A DNA stretch of 64,000 bases, taken from positions 434,001 through 498,000 of the forward strand of contig NZ_NNRI01000007.1 of NCBI RefSeq assembly GCF_002270415.1, given 5' to 3'. The DNA is from Mesorhizobium sophorae. GTDB taxonomy: Bacteria > Pseudomonadota > Alphaproteobacteria > Rhizobiales > Rhizobiaceae. Positions 56,814 to 64,000 of the stretch are shown here, piece after piece (positions within the stretch are counted from its first letter, which is position 1; the number at the start of each line of letters is the position of its first letter). The notes under the pieces are model-generated. The model saw only the letters and a program-made list of their open reading frames with translations, was not told the origin of the DNA and searched no databases. The translations under genes were made by a program, and so were the position numbers.

Positions 56814-58721
56814 ATGGCTTCACGCTATCACGAGGTCTATGACGGCTGGAAACGCGATCCGGAAAAGTTCTGGGCGGAGGCGGCCGATGCCATCGACTGG
56901 TATTCGCCCTATGACAAGGTGTTCGATGCCACGGCCGGCGTCTACGGCCGCTGGTTTACCGGCGCGACCTGCAACACCTGCTACAATGCCGTCGACCGCC
57001 ACGTCGCGGGCGGACGCGCCGAGCAGATCGCGCTGATCCATGACAGCGCCATCACCGGAACGATCAAGAAATTCACCTATGCCGAACTGAAGCGCGAGGT
57101 GGTCGCGCTGACCTCGGTGCTGAAGAACCGCGGCATCGGCAAGGGCGACCGCGTCATCATCTACATGCCGATGGTGCCGGAGGCTGCCTTCGCCATGCTG
57201 GCCTGCGCCCGCATTGGCGCCGTGCATTCGGTCGTCTTCGGCGGCTTTGCCTCGCATGAGCTTGCCACCCGCATCGACGACGCCAAGCCGAAGGTGATCA
57301 TCTCGGCCTCCTGCGGGCTGGAGCCGGGCCGCGTCGTTGCCTACAAGCCGCTGCTCGACAGAGCGATCGAGATTTCCCGCCACAAGCCGGACGGCTGCCT
57401 GATCCTGCAGCGCGACCAGTTGCCTTGCGAATTGAAGGAGCATTTCGACATCGACTATGCCGATGCCGTCGCCCGCGAACGGGCAGCCGGCGCCAATGTC
57501 GACTGCGTTCCGGTGCTTGCGACCGACCCGCTCTACATCATCTACACATCGGGCACGACCGGTCAGCCCAAGGGCATCGTGCGCGACAATGGCGGCCACA
57601 TGGTCGCGCTGAAATGGACGATGGAAAACGAGTTCGGCGTCAAGCCGGGCGAGGTGTTCTGGGCAGCGTCGGACGTCGGCTGGGTGGTCGGCCATTCCTA
57701 TATCGTCTATGGGCCGCTGCTGCATGGCTGCACCAGCGTGCTGTTCGAAGGCAAGCCGATCGGTACGCCCGATGCCGGCACTTACTGGCGGGTGATATCG
57801 GAGCATGGCGTCGTCGCGCTGTTCACCGCGCCGACCGCGTTTCGGGCCATCAAGGGACAGGATCCGAAGGGCGAGTTCATTCCGAAATACGACCTGTCGA
57901 ATTTCCGCACGCTGTTCCTTGCTGGCGAGCGCGCCGACCCCGAAACCATCAAATGGGCGGAGCAGAAGCTCAACGTGCCGGTGGTCGACCATTGGTGGCA
58001 GACCGAGACCGGCTCGCCGATGACCATCAACCCCGCCGGCCTCGGCCTCCTGCCGGTGAAGTATGGCTCGCCCGGCGTGCCGATGCCCGGCTACGACATT
58101 CGTGTGCTTGACGATGCCGGCCACGAAGTGCCGCGCGGCACGCTGGGCAATGTGGTGGTCAAGCTGCCGCTGCCGGCCGGCTGTCTGCCGACGCTATGGA
58201 ATGCCGATGCGCGGTTCCGCCAGGCCTATCTCGACGAGTTCCCCGGCTTCTACAAGACGGCGGATGCCGGCATGGTCGACGAGGATGGCTATCTCTATGT
58301 CATGGCCCGCACCGACGACATCATCAATGTCGCCGGCCACCGGTTGTCGACCGGCGCCATGGAGGAAGTGCTTTCCGCCCATCCCGATGTTGCCGAATGC
58401 GCCGTCATCGGCATCGCCGATACCATGAAGGGTCAGGTACCGCTTGGCTTCGTGGTGCTGAATGCAGGCGTTTCGCGCGAAACCGGCGCCATCGAAAGCG
58501 AAGTGGTCGGCCTGGTGCGCGAACGCATCGGCCCGGTCGCCGCCTTCAAGACGGTGGTGACGATCAAGCGGCTGCCCAAGACACGTTCGGGCAAGATCCT
58601 GCGCGGCACCATGCAGAAGATCGCCGACAAGGAAGAATGGACGATGCCGGCAACCATCGACGATCCGCTGATCCTCGATGAGATAACCGTCGCCTTGAGG
58701 GAGCGAGGGATCGTGGTTTAG
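56814..58721 (+). CDS. prpE: Propionyl-CoA synthetase (acyl-CoA synthetase family)
   Basis: A 635-residue AMP-forming acyl-CoA synthetase. Motifs: P-loop-like YIIYTSGTTGQPKGIV, VVDHWWQTETGSPMTINP (adenylate site), YKTADAGMVDEDGYLYVMAR, and the catalytic C-terminal lysine in PKTRSGKILRGTM. The start SRYHEVYDGWKRDPEKFWAE and overall length suit PrpE, which makes propionyl-CoA, more than acetyl-CoA synthetase, though both acids may be used. The ATG at 56814 has GGGGAGG upstream. No methylcitrate or methylmalonyl genes adjoin it. Confidence 0.9.
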   Translation: MASRYHEVYDGWKRDPEKFWAEAADAIDWYSPYDKVFDATAGVYGRWFTGATCNTCYNAVDRHVAGGRAEQIALIHDSAITGTIKKFTYAELKREVVALTSVLKNRGIGKGDRVIIYMPMVPEAAFAMLACARIGAVHSVVFGGFASHELATRIDDAKPKVIISASCGLEPGRVVAYKPLLDRAIEISRHKPDGCLILQRDQLPCELKEHFDIDYADAVARERAAGANVDCVPVLATDPLYIIYTSGTTGQPKGIVRDNGGHMVALKWTMENEFGVKPGEVFWAASDVGWVVGHSYIVYGPLLHGCTSVLFEGKPIGTPDAGTYWRVISEHGVVALFTAPTAFRAIKGQDPKGEFIPKYDLSNFRTLFLAGERADPETIKWAEQKLNVPVVDHWWQTETGSPMTINPAGLGLLPVKYGSPGVPMPGYDIRVLDDAGHEVPRGTLGNVVVKLPLPAGCLPTLWNADARFRQAYLDEFPGFYKTADAGMVDEDGYLYVMARTDDIINVAGHRLSTGAMEEVLSAHPDVAECAVIGIADTMKGQVPLGFVVLNAGVSRETGAIESEVVGLVRERIGPVAAFKTVVTIKRLPKTRSGKILRGTMQKIADKEEWTMPATIDDPLILDEITVALRERGIVV

Positions 58722-58813
58722 GAAAATCGGCGGGGTCGGCGCCGCAATCTTTTGTTGTGCAATGCAGCAATCCACCTTACACCCCTGATCGGGGGGCCAT
58801 CCGGCGAGGCGGT

Positions 58814-59899
58814 ATGGCTCAGCAGAAGAAAATCACATTTGGCGGCGTCGACATCCTGCGGTTCCTCGCCGCCGTCATGGTCATGGTCTATCACTACGGC
58901 TTCTGGGTGTGGGCGTTTCCGGACGGCGTTTCGGCACGCGCCACGGGCGGCATTCCAGCGCAGCCGGCGATAGGCGCCTGGGTCGAATCCGGCTGGGTCG
59001 GCGTCCAGATCTTCTTCGTCATCAGCGGCTTCGTCATCGCCTTCAGCGCCGAGAGATCGACGCCGCTGCGGTTTTTCGAAGCAAGGGTGAAACGACTGGC
59101 GCCGGCGGTCTGGATCTGCGCACCGGTCACCGCGGTCGTGCTTTTGATCGTCGGCCTGAGCTGGCCAACCGATGCCGTCGACAGGCTGGTTCGCACCGGC
59201 CTGTTCGTTCCCTACGCACCCTGGGTGGACAGCGTCTACTGGACGCTCGGCATCGAGATCGCCTTCTATGCCATAGTCTGGACCTTGCTGCGGCTTGGCC
59301 GCTTCCATCAGATGGAATGGGTGGCGATTGCCATCGGCATGGTCAGCACGCTTTTCTGGTGCCTCTATTACCCGCTCGGCTGGGCCGACCTTGCCGAGAC
59401 ACGCACGCTCGACCTTTTGCTGGTGCATCACGGCGTTTTCTTCGCGACCGGCGTCATGTTGTGGCTGATGCGCTTCAAGGCGGTGACGACGGCTCGCCTT
59501 GCCTTCTGCGCCCTGTTCCTGGGCGGCGGCGTGCTGCAGATCGCCAGTTCGGTCGACGTTCACATCCTGAAGGTCGGGCGAGAGATGCCGTTCGCGCCGC
59601 CGATCCTGATCTTCCTCGGTGGGGTCGCACTGATGGCATGGTCGCTTCGGCTCGACCTCTCCTGGAGCGGCTGGCGCCGGATCGGCCTGATGACCTATCC
59701 GCTCTACCTCCTCCATGACGTCGTCGGCGCGGCTCTGCTCGGCGTCCTGGTCCGCGCGGGTCTGCCGCATCTCTTCTCGATGGTGATCGTCGGCGCGACG
59801 ATGATCGCGGCAAGCTGGCTGGTGGCGACCGAGGCCGAACCACGCATCCGGCTGCTGCTCGACCACACCGTTTTTCGCTATCGGCTCAAGGCGGCGTAG
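58814..59899 (+). CDS. Acyltransferase family 3 membrane protein
   Basis: A 361-residue polytopic protein with about ten helices. The family start GGVDILRFLAAVMVMVYHYG carries the conserved R and H of acyltransferase-3 (OafA/ExoZ/NodX type). WVGVQIFFVISGFVIAFSAE and the RRFxxxRxxR-like FFEARVKRLAPAVW also fit. Members add acetyl or other acyl groups to exopolysaccharide, O-antigen or Nod factors. The exopolysaccharide kinase gene downstream, on the other strand, makes a polysaccharide target plausible but not shown. The ATG at 58814 is used. Confidence 0.88.
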   Translation: MAQQKKITFGGVDILRFLAAVMVMVYHYGFWVWAFPDGVSARATGGIPAQPAIGAWVESGWVGVQIFFVISGFVIAFSAERSTPLRFFEARVKRLAPAVWICAPVTAVVLLIVGLSWPTDAVDRLVRTGLFVPYAPWVDSVYWTLGIEIAFYAIVWTLLRLGRFHQMEWVAIAIGMVSTLFWCLYYPLGWADLAETRTLDLLLVHHGVFFATGVMLWLMRFKAVTTARLAFCALFLGGGVLQIASSVDVHILKVGREMPFAPPILIFLGGVALMAWSLRLDLSWSGWRRIGLMTYPLYLLHDVVGAALLGVLVRAGLPHLFSMVIVGATMIAASWLVATEAEPRIRLLLDHTVFRYRLKAA

Positions 59900-60150
59900 T
59901 CGCGACTGTTCATCCGCGGGTCTCCGAGGCCCGGCTCGGCACTGCGGCTTTCCAGAGCGGACGGCCGACTGCCACAGGAATCGCCGGACCCGCGAAGAGG
60001 GTTGACCCATGTGCCTCTGGAGGCTGACCTGCTCCTAATGCATCACCCAAAGCGCGCGGCGTTCGGGGCATGCATAAAGCAAAGATTCAGGGCGCGTCGA
60101 CCGACCCTGTTTCAACGCAATGCGCTTTAAGAGGGCCTACTCGAACAACG

Positions 60151-62544
60151 TCAGACCGTTGCCTTTGCCTTGCTGCGCACTTCCGACTTTTCCAGATAGT
60201 AGGTCGAGTATTTGTCGAAGAATTTCTCGGAGCCGCCGAACGATCCGTATTTGGCCAGCTTCTTCAGATCGACCTTGTTCAGCACCGCCCCGATGATCTT
60301 GTTGGCAACATAGGGTTCGGATTCGAGCATCGACCTCACCATCGCGCGGGGCGTGCGCCCCCATTCGGTGACGAGCACAAACCCGTCGACCAGCGGCGCG
60401 AATGCCTTGGCATCGACCACCGGTCCGAGCGGCGGCAGATCGACGACGATGTATTCGAAGGTCTCCTTGGCGTTATCGATGAAGCGCCGCATCCCGGCCG
60501 AGGAGAGAAGTTCGCTGGTGTGCGAGAAGTGACCGCGCGACACGGCCGGGATGATGGCCAGCTTCGTCTGCCGGTCGATCTTGCCAACGGACTGCCAGGC
60601 CTGGCCGTTGACCACGGCTTCCATCAACCCTTGCTCGGCTTCCATGCCGAGACCACGGCTGAGGCCGGGGTTGCGCAGGTCGCCGTCGATGAGCAGCGTC
60701 TTGGCGCCGTTGGCGGCAAGCAATCCGGCGAGATTTGCCGCGACCGTCGACTTACCCTCGCCGGGAAGCACCGAGACGATGCCGATAACGCGGCTGCCTT
60801 GCCCTTCCATCACGACGTCGAAGGCGATCTTGGCGCTGCGCAGCGTTTCGGAGAACATCGACGCAGGCGAATCGATGCTCACCCGCATGCGCGCCCGCCT
60901 TTCGGCGGACGACAGCGATCTGGCGGTCTTGTCATCCACCTGGGTATCGCCCGGCTTTTCTTCCTTGCTCAGCTTGCCGCCGATCGTCGGCAGATAGCCG
61001 AGGAATTTCAGCCCGACACGGTCGCGCACTTCCTCGCCGGTCCTGAAGAAACGTTCGTTGAACTCATTCAGGCCGCCGAAACCGGCACCCATCAGCGTGC
61101 CAAGCACCAGCGAAAGCCCAATCACGATGATCGTGCGTGGGCTTGACGCGGAGAGCGGCATCGAGGCGTCGGAGATGATGCGGATCTTGCCGACCGGGAA
61201 GGATTGCTGCTGCGCGGCCTCCTCGTAGCGGCCGAGGAATGTCTGATAGAGCGTGGTGAGCGCCGTCGCCTGCTGATCGAGTTCACGCAGCTTGACTTGT
61301 GTCTGGTTGTCGACGGAACTCTTGCCTTGCGCGGCCGCGACATTGGCCCTGAGCGCGGTCTCGCGCGCCAGCGCCACTTCATATTCGTTGCGATAGCTTT
61401 CGGTCAGCTGCTTCAGTTCGCCGAAGATCTGCGTCGATATGTCGGCCTTCTCCTTGGCAAGTGCCAACGCCTGCGGATGCTGGGCGCCGAAATTCGCCTC
61501 GACGTCCTGCAGCCGCTTGGAGACTGTGAGGTAGCGGGTCTTGAGCGCCGCGATGACCGAGCTGCTCGGCTGGTCGCTTGATATGGCGGCATCCTTGAAA
61601 GCGTTGTCGGAGCCGCTGTCGACAATCGCCTTGTATTGCTGGTAACGGGCACTGGCGCGTGCGGTGTCGGCCTGCGCGACGATGAGCTGGGCGTTGAGAT
61701 CGGACAGTTGCTTGTCGCTCATCAACTGGCCATCGCTGTTGGCGGCCAGGCCATGTTCGGCCCTGAATTTCTCGACCGCGAGCGATGCCGCCTGCGAGCT
61801 CTCGCGCAATTCCGTCAACCGGCCCTGCAGCCAGACCGCTGCCCGCTCGGTGGCGTCGAAGCTGGCATCGAGCTGATCGGCGAGATAGGCGTCGGCATAG
61901 GCTTTGGTGATCGCATGGGCGAGCGCCGGATCCGTCGACTGATAGCCGAGGGCGATGACGTAGCTTCGCCCCGTGCGCTCCGCCCGCACCTCGCTCTGCA
62001 GCTTGAGGATCGCGTAGTCGCGACGGGACGTGGCGATCAGCGCATCGCGGGCGGCGGGGTCGAGCTTGCTGATGTCACCGACGCCCGGCATGACGGGGCT
62101 CGGGCGAACATACTGGATCAGGCCCCGGATCAGACCGACGCCCCTTGCCAGAGCCGATACGGGCGGATTCAGGAAGGCATCGTTCTGGTCGAGCTTCAGC
62201 TTGTCGACGACCACGGCGGCAAGCCGCGTCGAGGTCAGGATCTCGATCTGGCTCAGGATGGCGGAATCGGTCTGCATGGTTGTCGACGCCGCCGAAATGT
62301 CATCGACGATCTTGTTCAAGCCCTCGTCGATCAGCACGCTTGAGACCGACTGATATTGGGGCGGCGTGGTCTGCAGATAGAGCAGGCCTAGAAAGAGACC
62401 GATGACGGCGCACACGGCAACCACCTTGGCTTGCCGTGCGGCCATGCCAAGCAGCCGCTCGATGTCGATGAAGTCTTCGCCGTCTCCTGCGTCCGAATTC
62501 GGCAATGGCATCCTCTTGTCGAGAGGAAAGTTGGCATAATTCAT
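60151..62544 (-). CDS. Exopolysaccharide chain-length/tyrosine-kinase protein (ExoP/Wzc type)
   Basis: A 797-residue polysaccharide copolymerase. The Wzz domain is bounded by two membrane helices (VVAVCAVIGLFLGLLYL near residue 45 and IIVIGLSLVLGTLMGAGF near 470), with a long periplasmic coiled coil between. The cytoplasmic BY-kinase has Walker A SVLPGEGKSTVAANLAGL (about 592-608), Walker A-prime LLIDGDLRNPGL and Walker B YIVVDLPPLGP. The C-terminal tail has a small Tyr cluster (DKYSTYYLEK) as autophosphorylation sites. It controls length and export of an exopolysaccharide. The start at 62544 is MNYANFPLD. The 251-base gap after it (59900-60150) holds nothing recognised. Confidence 0.92.
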   Translation of the reverse strand: MNYANFPLDKRMPLPNSDAGDGEDFIDIERLLGMAARQAKVVAVCAVIGLFLGLLYLQTTPPQYQSVSSVLIDEGLNKIVDDISAASTTMQTDSAILSQIEILTSTRLAAVVVDKLKLDQNDAFLNPPVSALARGVGLIRGLIQYVRPSPVMPGVGDISKLDPAARDALIATSRRDYAILKLQSEVRAERTGRSYVIALGYQSTDPALAHAITKAYADAYLADQLDASFDATERAAVWLQGRLTELRESSQAASLAVEKFRAEHGLAANSDGQLMSDKQLSDLNAQLIVAQADTARASARYQQYKAIVDSGSDNAFKDAAISSDQPSSSVIAALKTRYLTVSKRLQDVEANFGAQHPQALALAKEKADISTQIFGELKQLTESYRNEYEVALARETALRANVAAAQGKSSVDNQTQVKLRELDQQATALTTLYQTFLGRYEEAAQQQSFPVGKIRIISDASMPLSASSPRTIIVIGLSLVLGTLMGAGFGGLNEFNERFFRTGEEVRDRVGLKFLGYLPTIGGKLSKEEKPGDTQVDDKTARSLSSAERRARMRVSIDSPASMFSETLRSAKIAFDVVMEGQGSRVIGIVSVLPGEGKSTVAANLAGLLAANGAKTLLIDGDLRNPGLSRGLGMEAEQGLMEAVVNGQAWQSVGKIDRQTKLAIIPAVSRGHFSHTSELLSSAGMRRFIDNAKETFEYIVVDLPPLGPVVDAKAFAPLVDGFVLVTEWGRTPRAMVRSMLESEPYVANKIIGAVLNKVDLKKLAKYGSFGGSEKFFDKYSTYYLEKSEVRSKAKATV

Positions 62545-62610
62545 CTTCGGTCCAATTCCAGAGCCTGTTCCATCCCGACGATCGGGATGGGGATCCATCT
62601 CAGCGTTTGA

Positions 62611-62656
62611 GCATGATCTTTTCCGAAAACCGGTGGTCATCTTTCGGGATCATGCC
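62611..62656. repeat. Dispersed palindrome, imperfect (CCGAAAACCGG family)
   Basis: GCATGATC with TTTTCCGAAAACCGG on the left, and TTTCGGGATCATGC on the right, fold into an imperfect hairpin. It is the same family as 31127-31173. It lies between galU and the ExoP-like gene, both on the minus strand, where it could act as a processing site or terminator for galU. Confidence 0.7.
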
Positions 62657-62779
62657 GTGGCTTGCACAGCCGCGAAGATCGGGAGCATTGCGCAACAAAA
62701 CGCAAACTTCGTGCCAGGCGGCGCGGGAGCTATCGCCCCGCGTCGCCAGCCATCTGTAAATGCTCCCGAAACATGGGCA

Positions 62780-63676
62780 TTATGCGGCTTCTTCCTGGCG
62801 TTCATGCGACCGGACGAACTCCTGAAGCATCTCGAAAATCGGGCCCTTCATGTCGTCGCGCGCTAGCGCGAAGGCTATGTTGGCCTGGATGAACCCTTCC
62901 TTCGAACCGCAGTCGAACATGCGGCCCTTGAAAGGTTGGGCGAAGAACGCCTGGTCCCGCGACAGCCGGACCATGGCATCCGTCAACTGGATCTCGTTGC
63001 CGGCGCCGCGCTGTTGATTGCCCAGAAGCGCGAAAATCTCGGGCTGCAGGATGTAGCGGCCGTTGATGTAGAAGTTCGACGGCGCGTTGGCAGGCGCGGG
63101 CTTTTCGACCATGGCCGTCACCTCGAAACCGCCGCCGATATCGGCGCCACGGCCGACGATGCCGTATTTGTTGGTCTCGGTCGGATCGCAGCGCTCGACG
63201 GCGATGACGTTGCCGCCGGTTTCAGCATAGAGATCGACGATCTCGGCCAGGCATCCGCGGCCACCGAACGACACCATGTCCGGCAGCAGCAGGGCGAAGG
63301 GCTCGTTGCCGATGACTTCGCGCGCGCACCAGACGGCATGGCCGAGGCCTTGCGGCGACTGCTGGCGGATGAAGGAGGTGGCGCCGGCCACCGGCAGCAT
63401 GCTTTCGAGCGCCTCCAGCTGGGTCTTCTTGCCGGTCTGCTCCAGGGTTCCGATCAATTCCGGATGCAGGTCGAAATAGTCCTCGATCACCGCCTTGTTG
63501 CGGCCGGTGACGAACACAATGTGCTCGATGCCCGCCTCGAAGGCCTCGTCCACCGCATATTGCACGACAGGCCTGTCGACGACGGGGAGCATTTCCTTCG
63601 GCATCGACTTGGTCGCCGGCAGGAACCTTGTTCCAAGTCCTGCCACCGGTATCACGGCCTTCCTGATTTTCTTCAT
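62780..63676 (-). CDS. galU: UTP-glucose-1-phosphate uridylyltransferase
   Basis: A 298-residue nucleotidyltransferase. The N-terminal [20 protein letters not shown] loop binds UTP; later parts are [52 protein letters not shown] and the lysine-bearing [14 protein letters not shown]. It makes UDP-glucose for exopolysaccharide, LPS and cyclic glucan. In Sinorhizobium the equivalent is ExoN. It sits 235 bases before the ExoP-like gene on the same strand, an EPS-related pair. Confidence 0.95.
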   Translation of the reverse strand: MKKIRKAVIPVAGLGTRFLPATKSMPKEMLPVVDRPVVQYAVDEAFEAGIEHIVFVTGRNKAVIEDYFDLHPELIGTLEQTGKKTQLEALESMLPVAGATSFIRQQSPQGLGHAVWCAREVIGNEPFALLLPDMVSFGGRGCLAEIVDLYAETGGNVIAVERCDPTETNKYGIVGRGADIGGGFEVTAMVEKPAPANAPSNFYINGRYILQPEIFALLGNQQRGAGNEIQLTDAMVRLSRDQAFFAQPFKGRMFDCGSKEGFIQANIAFALARDDMKGPIFEMLQEFVRSHERQEEAA

Positions 63677-63750
63677 CGCAAATTCCTTCTGAGGAGATCG
63701 ACTTCAGTCCATTCACAAGCCACGAAAAATCCCTTCATGTGCCTGCATCT

Positions 63751-64000
63751 TCACCTCCCCACCCCAACGGCAAACTGCGCCGCTACTCTTCGCAACCGCA
63801 CGGCGATCGGCATGCCCATATGCCTGACCGCCGCCGGGTCGCTGAGCGCAGTCCGGATCGCCTTGAGCGGGGACCGCGCCTTGATGTGCTGAACCATAGA
63901 CAGGAACGATGCAGCCTTGCGCAGGCTGCGGCTGCGCCGGGCGAACGCGACTTGCGCGGCCTCGTCCATCGAATGGGTTTGAGCGAACACGGCATCTGCC
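63751..64000 (-). CDS. C-terminal end of an unidentified gene (cut by window end)
   Basis: The frame is open from the window edge to the stop at 63751-63753, giving at least 82 residues: basic and helical, with FARRSRSLRKAASFLSMVQH and ARSPLKAIRTALSDPAAVRH. No motif is recognised, and the N-terminal part is outside the window. Its position before galU and the ExoP-like gene suggests a polysaccharide-related gene, but this is a guess. Confidence 0.5.
   Translation of the reverse strand, partial: ADAVFAQTHSMDEAAQVAFARRSRSLRKAASFLSMVQHIKARSPLKAIRTALSDPAAVRHMGMPIAVRLRRVAAQFAVGVGR

Overview
The window is high-GC alphaproteobacterial chromosome and looks like Mesorhizobium or a close member of the Rhizobiales. 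Pointers are the ActS/ActR (RegB/RegA-type) redox pair, an ExoP-like polysaccharide kinase beside galU, an Irr-type ICE box in front of an Nfu gene, a MmcB-type repair protein, and several families of dispersed palindromic repeats of the kind seen in rhizobial genomes. Coding is dense, on both strands. I saw no rRNA, tRNA, CRISPR array, integrase or replication origin.

Layout. 1-8.4 kb: the end of a HAD phosphatase gene, a secreted hypothetical protein, a PEP-mutase/isocitrate-lyase-like enzyme, a predicted trans-3-hydroxyproline dehydratase, a CysZ/EI24-like membrane protein, an EamA exporter, an adenosine/sugar kinase, an orphan Xre/MbcA-type antitoxin-like protein and a PAS-GGDEF diguanylate cyclase. 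8.5-13.9 kb: a visibly AT-richer acquired segment with one large gene coding for an Mrr-like nuclease fused to a NACHT NTPase, probably a phage-defence protein. A complete 1061-bp IS630 element splits it. Removing the IS and one copy of the TA target duplication restores a single frame of 1347 residues. 13.9-30 kb: core genes (maeB, mutS, aldo/keto reductase, DUF305 protein and copper ATPase under a CueR-type promoter, a GT25 glycosyltransferase, glnD, murJ, trpS, a universal stress protein). 30-36 kb: nfuA with an ICE box, an L,D-transpeptidase lipoprotein, cueR, several small or broken genes, an FMN reductase and mmcB. 35.5-43.5 kb: nhaA, actR, actS and hrpB on the minus strand, an EamA exporter and a PIG-L deacetylase. 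hrpB carries a 138-bp palindromic repeat in frame.

43.6-55.6 kb: one long co-directional operon-like run, many of its genes overlapping. It has a CUT1-type ABC uptake system (binding protein, two permeases, a tiny membrane protein, two different ATPases), an ATP-type DhaK-DhaL fusion, and a complete PTS-type dihydroxyacetone kinase with its own phosphorelay (DhaL, DhaM, HPr, Enzyme I, a small unknown protein, DhaK). The likely job is uptake of a polyol or sugar and phosphorylation of dihydroxyacetone or a similar small ketose.

55.7-64 kb: a 38-residue membrane ORF, a DUF2259 protein, propionyl-CoA synthetase, an acyltransferase, the ExoP-like kinase, galU and a gene cut by the window edge. 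The best leads are the IS-broken nuclease-NACHT gene, the in-frame palindromic repeat in hrpB, and the self-contained Dha phosphorelay operon.
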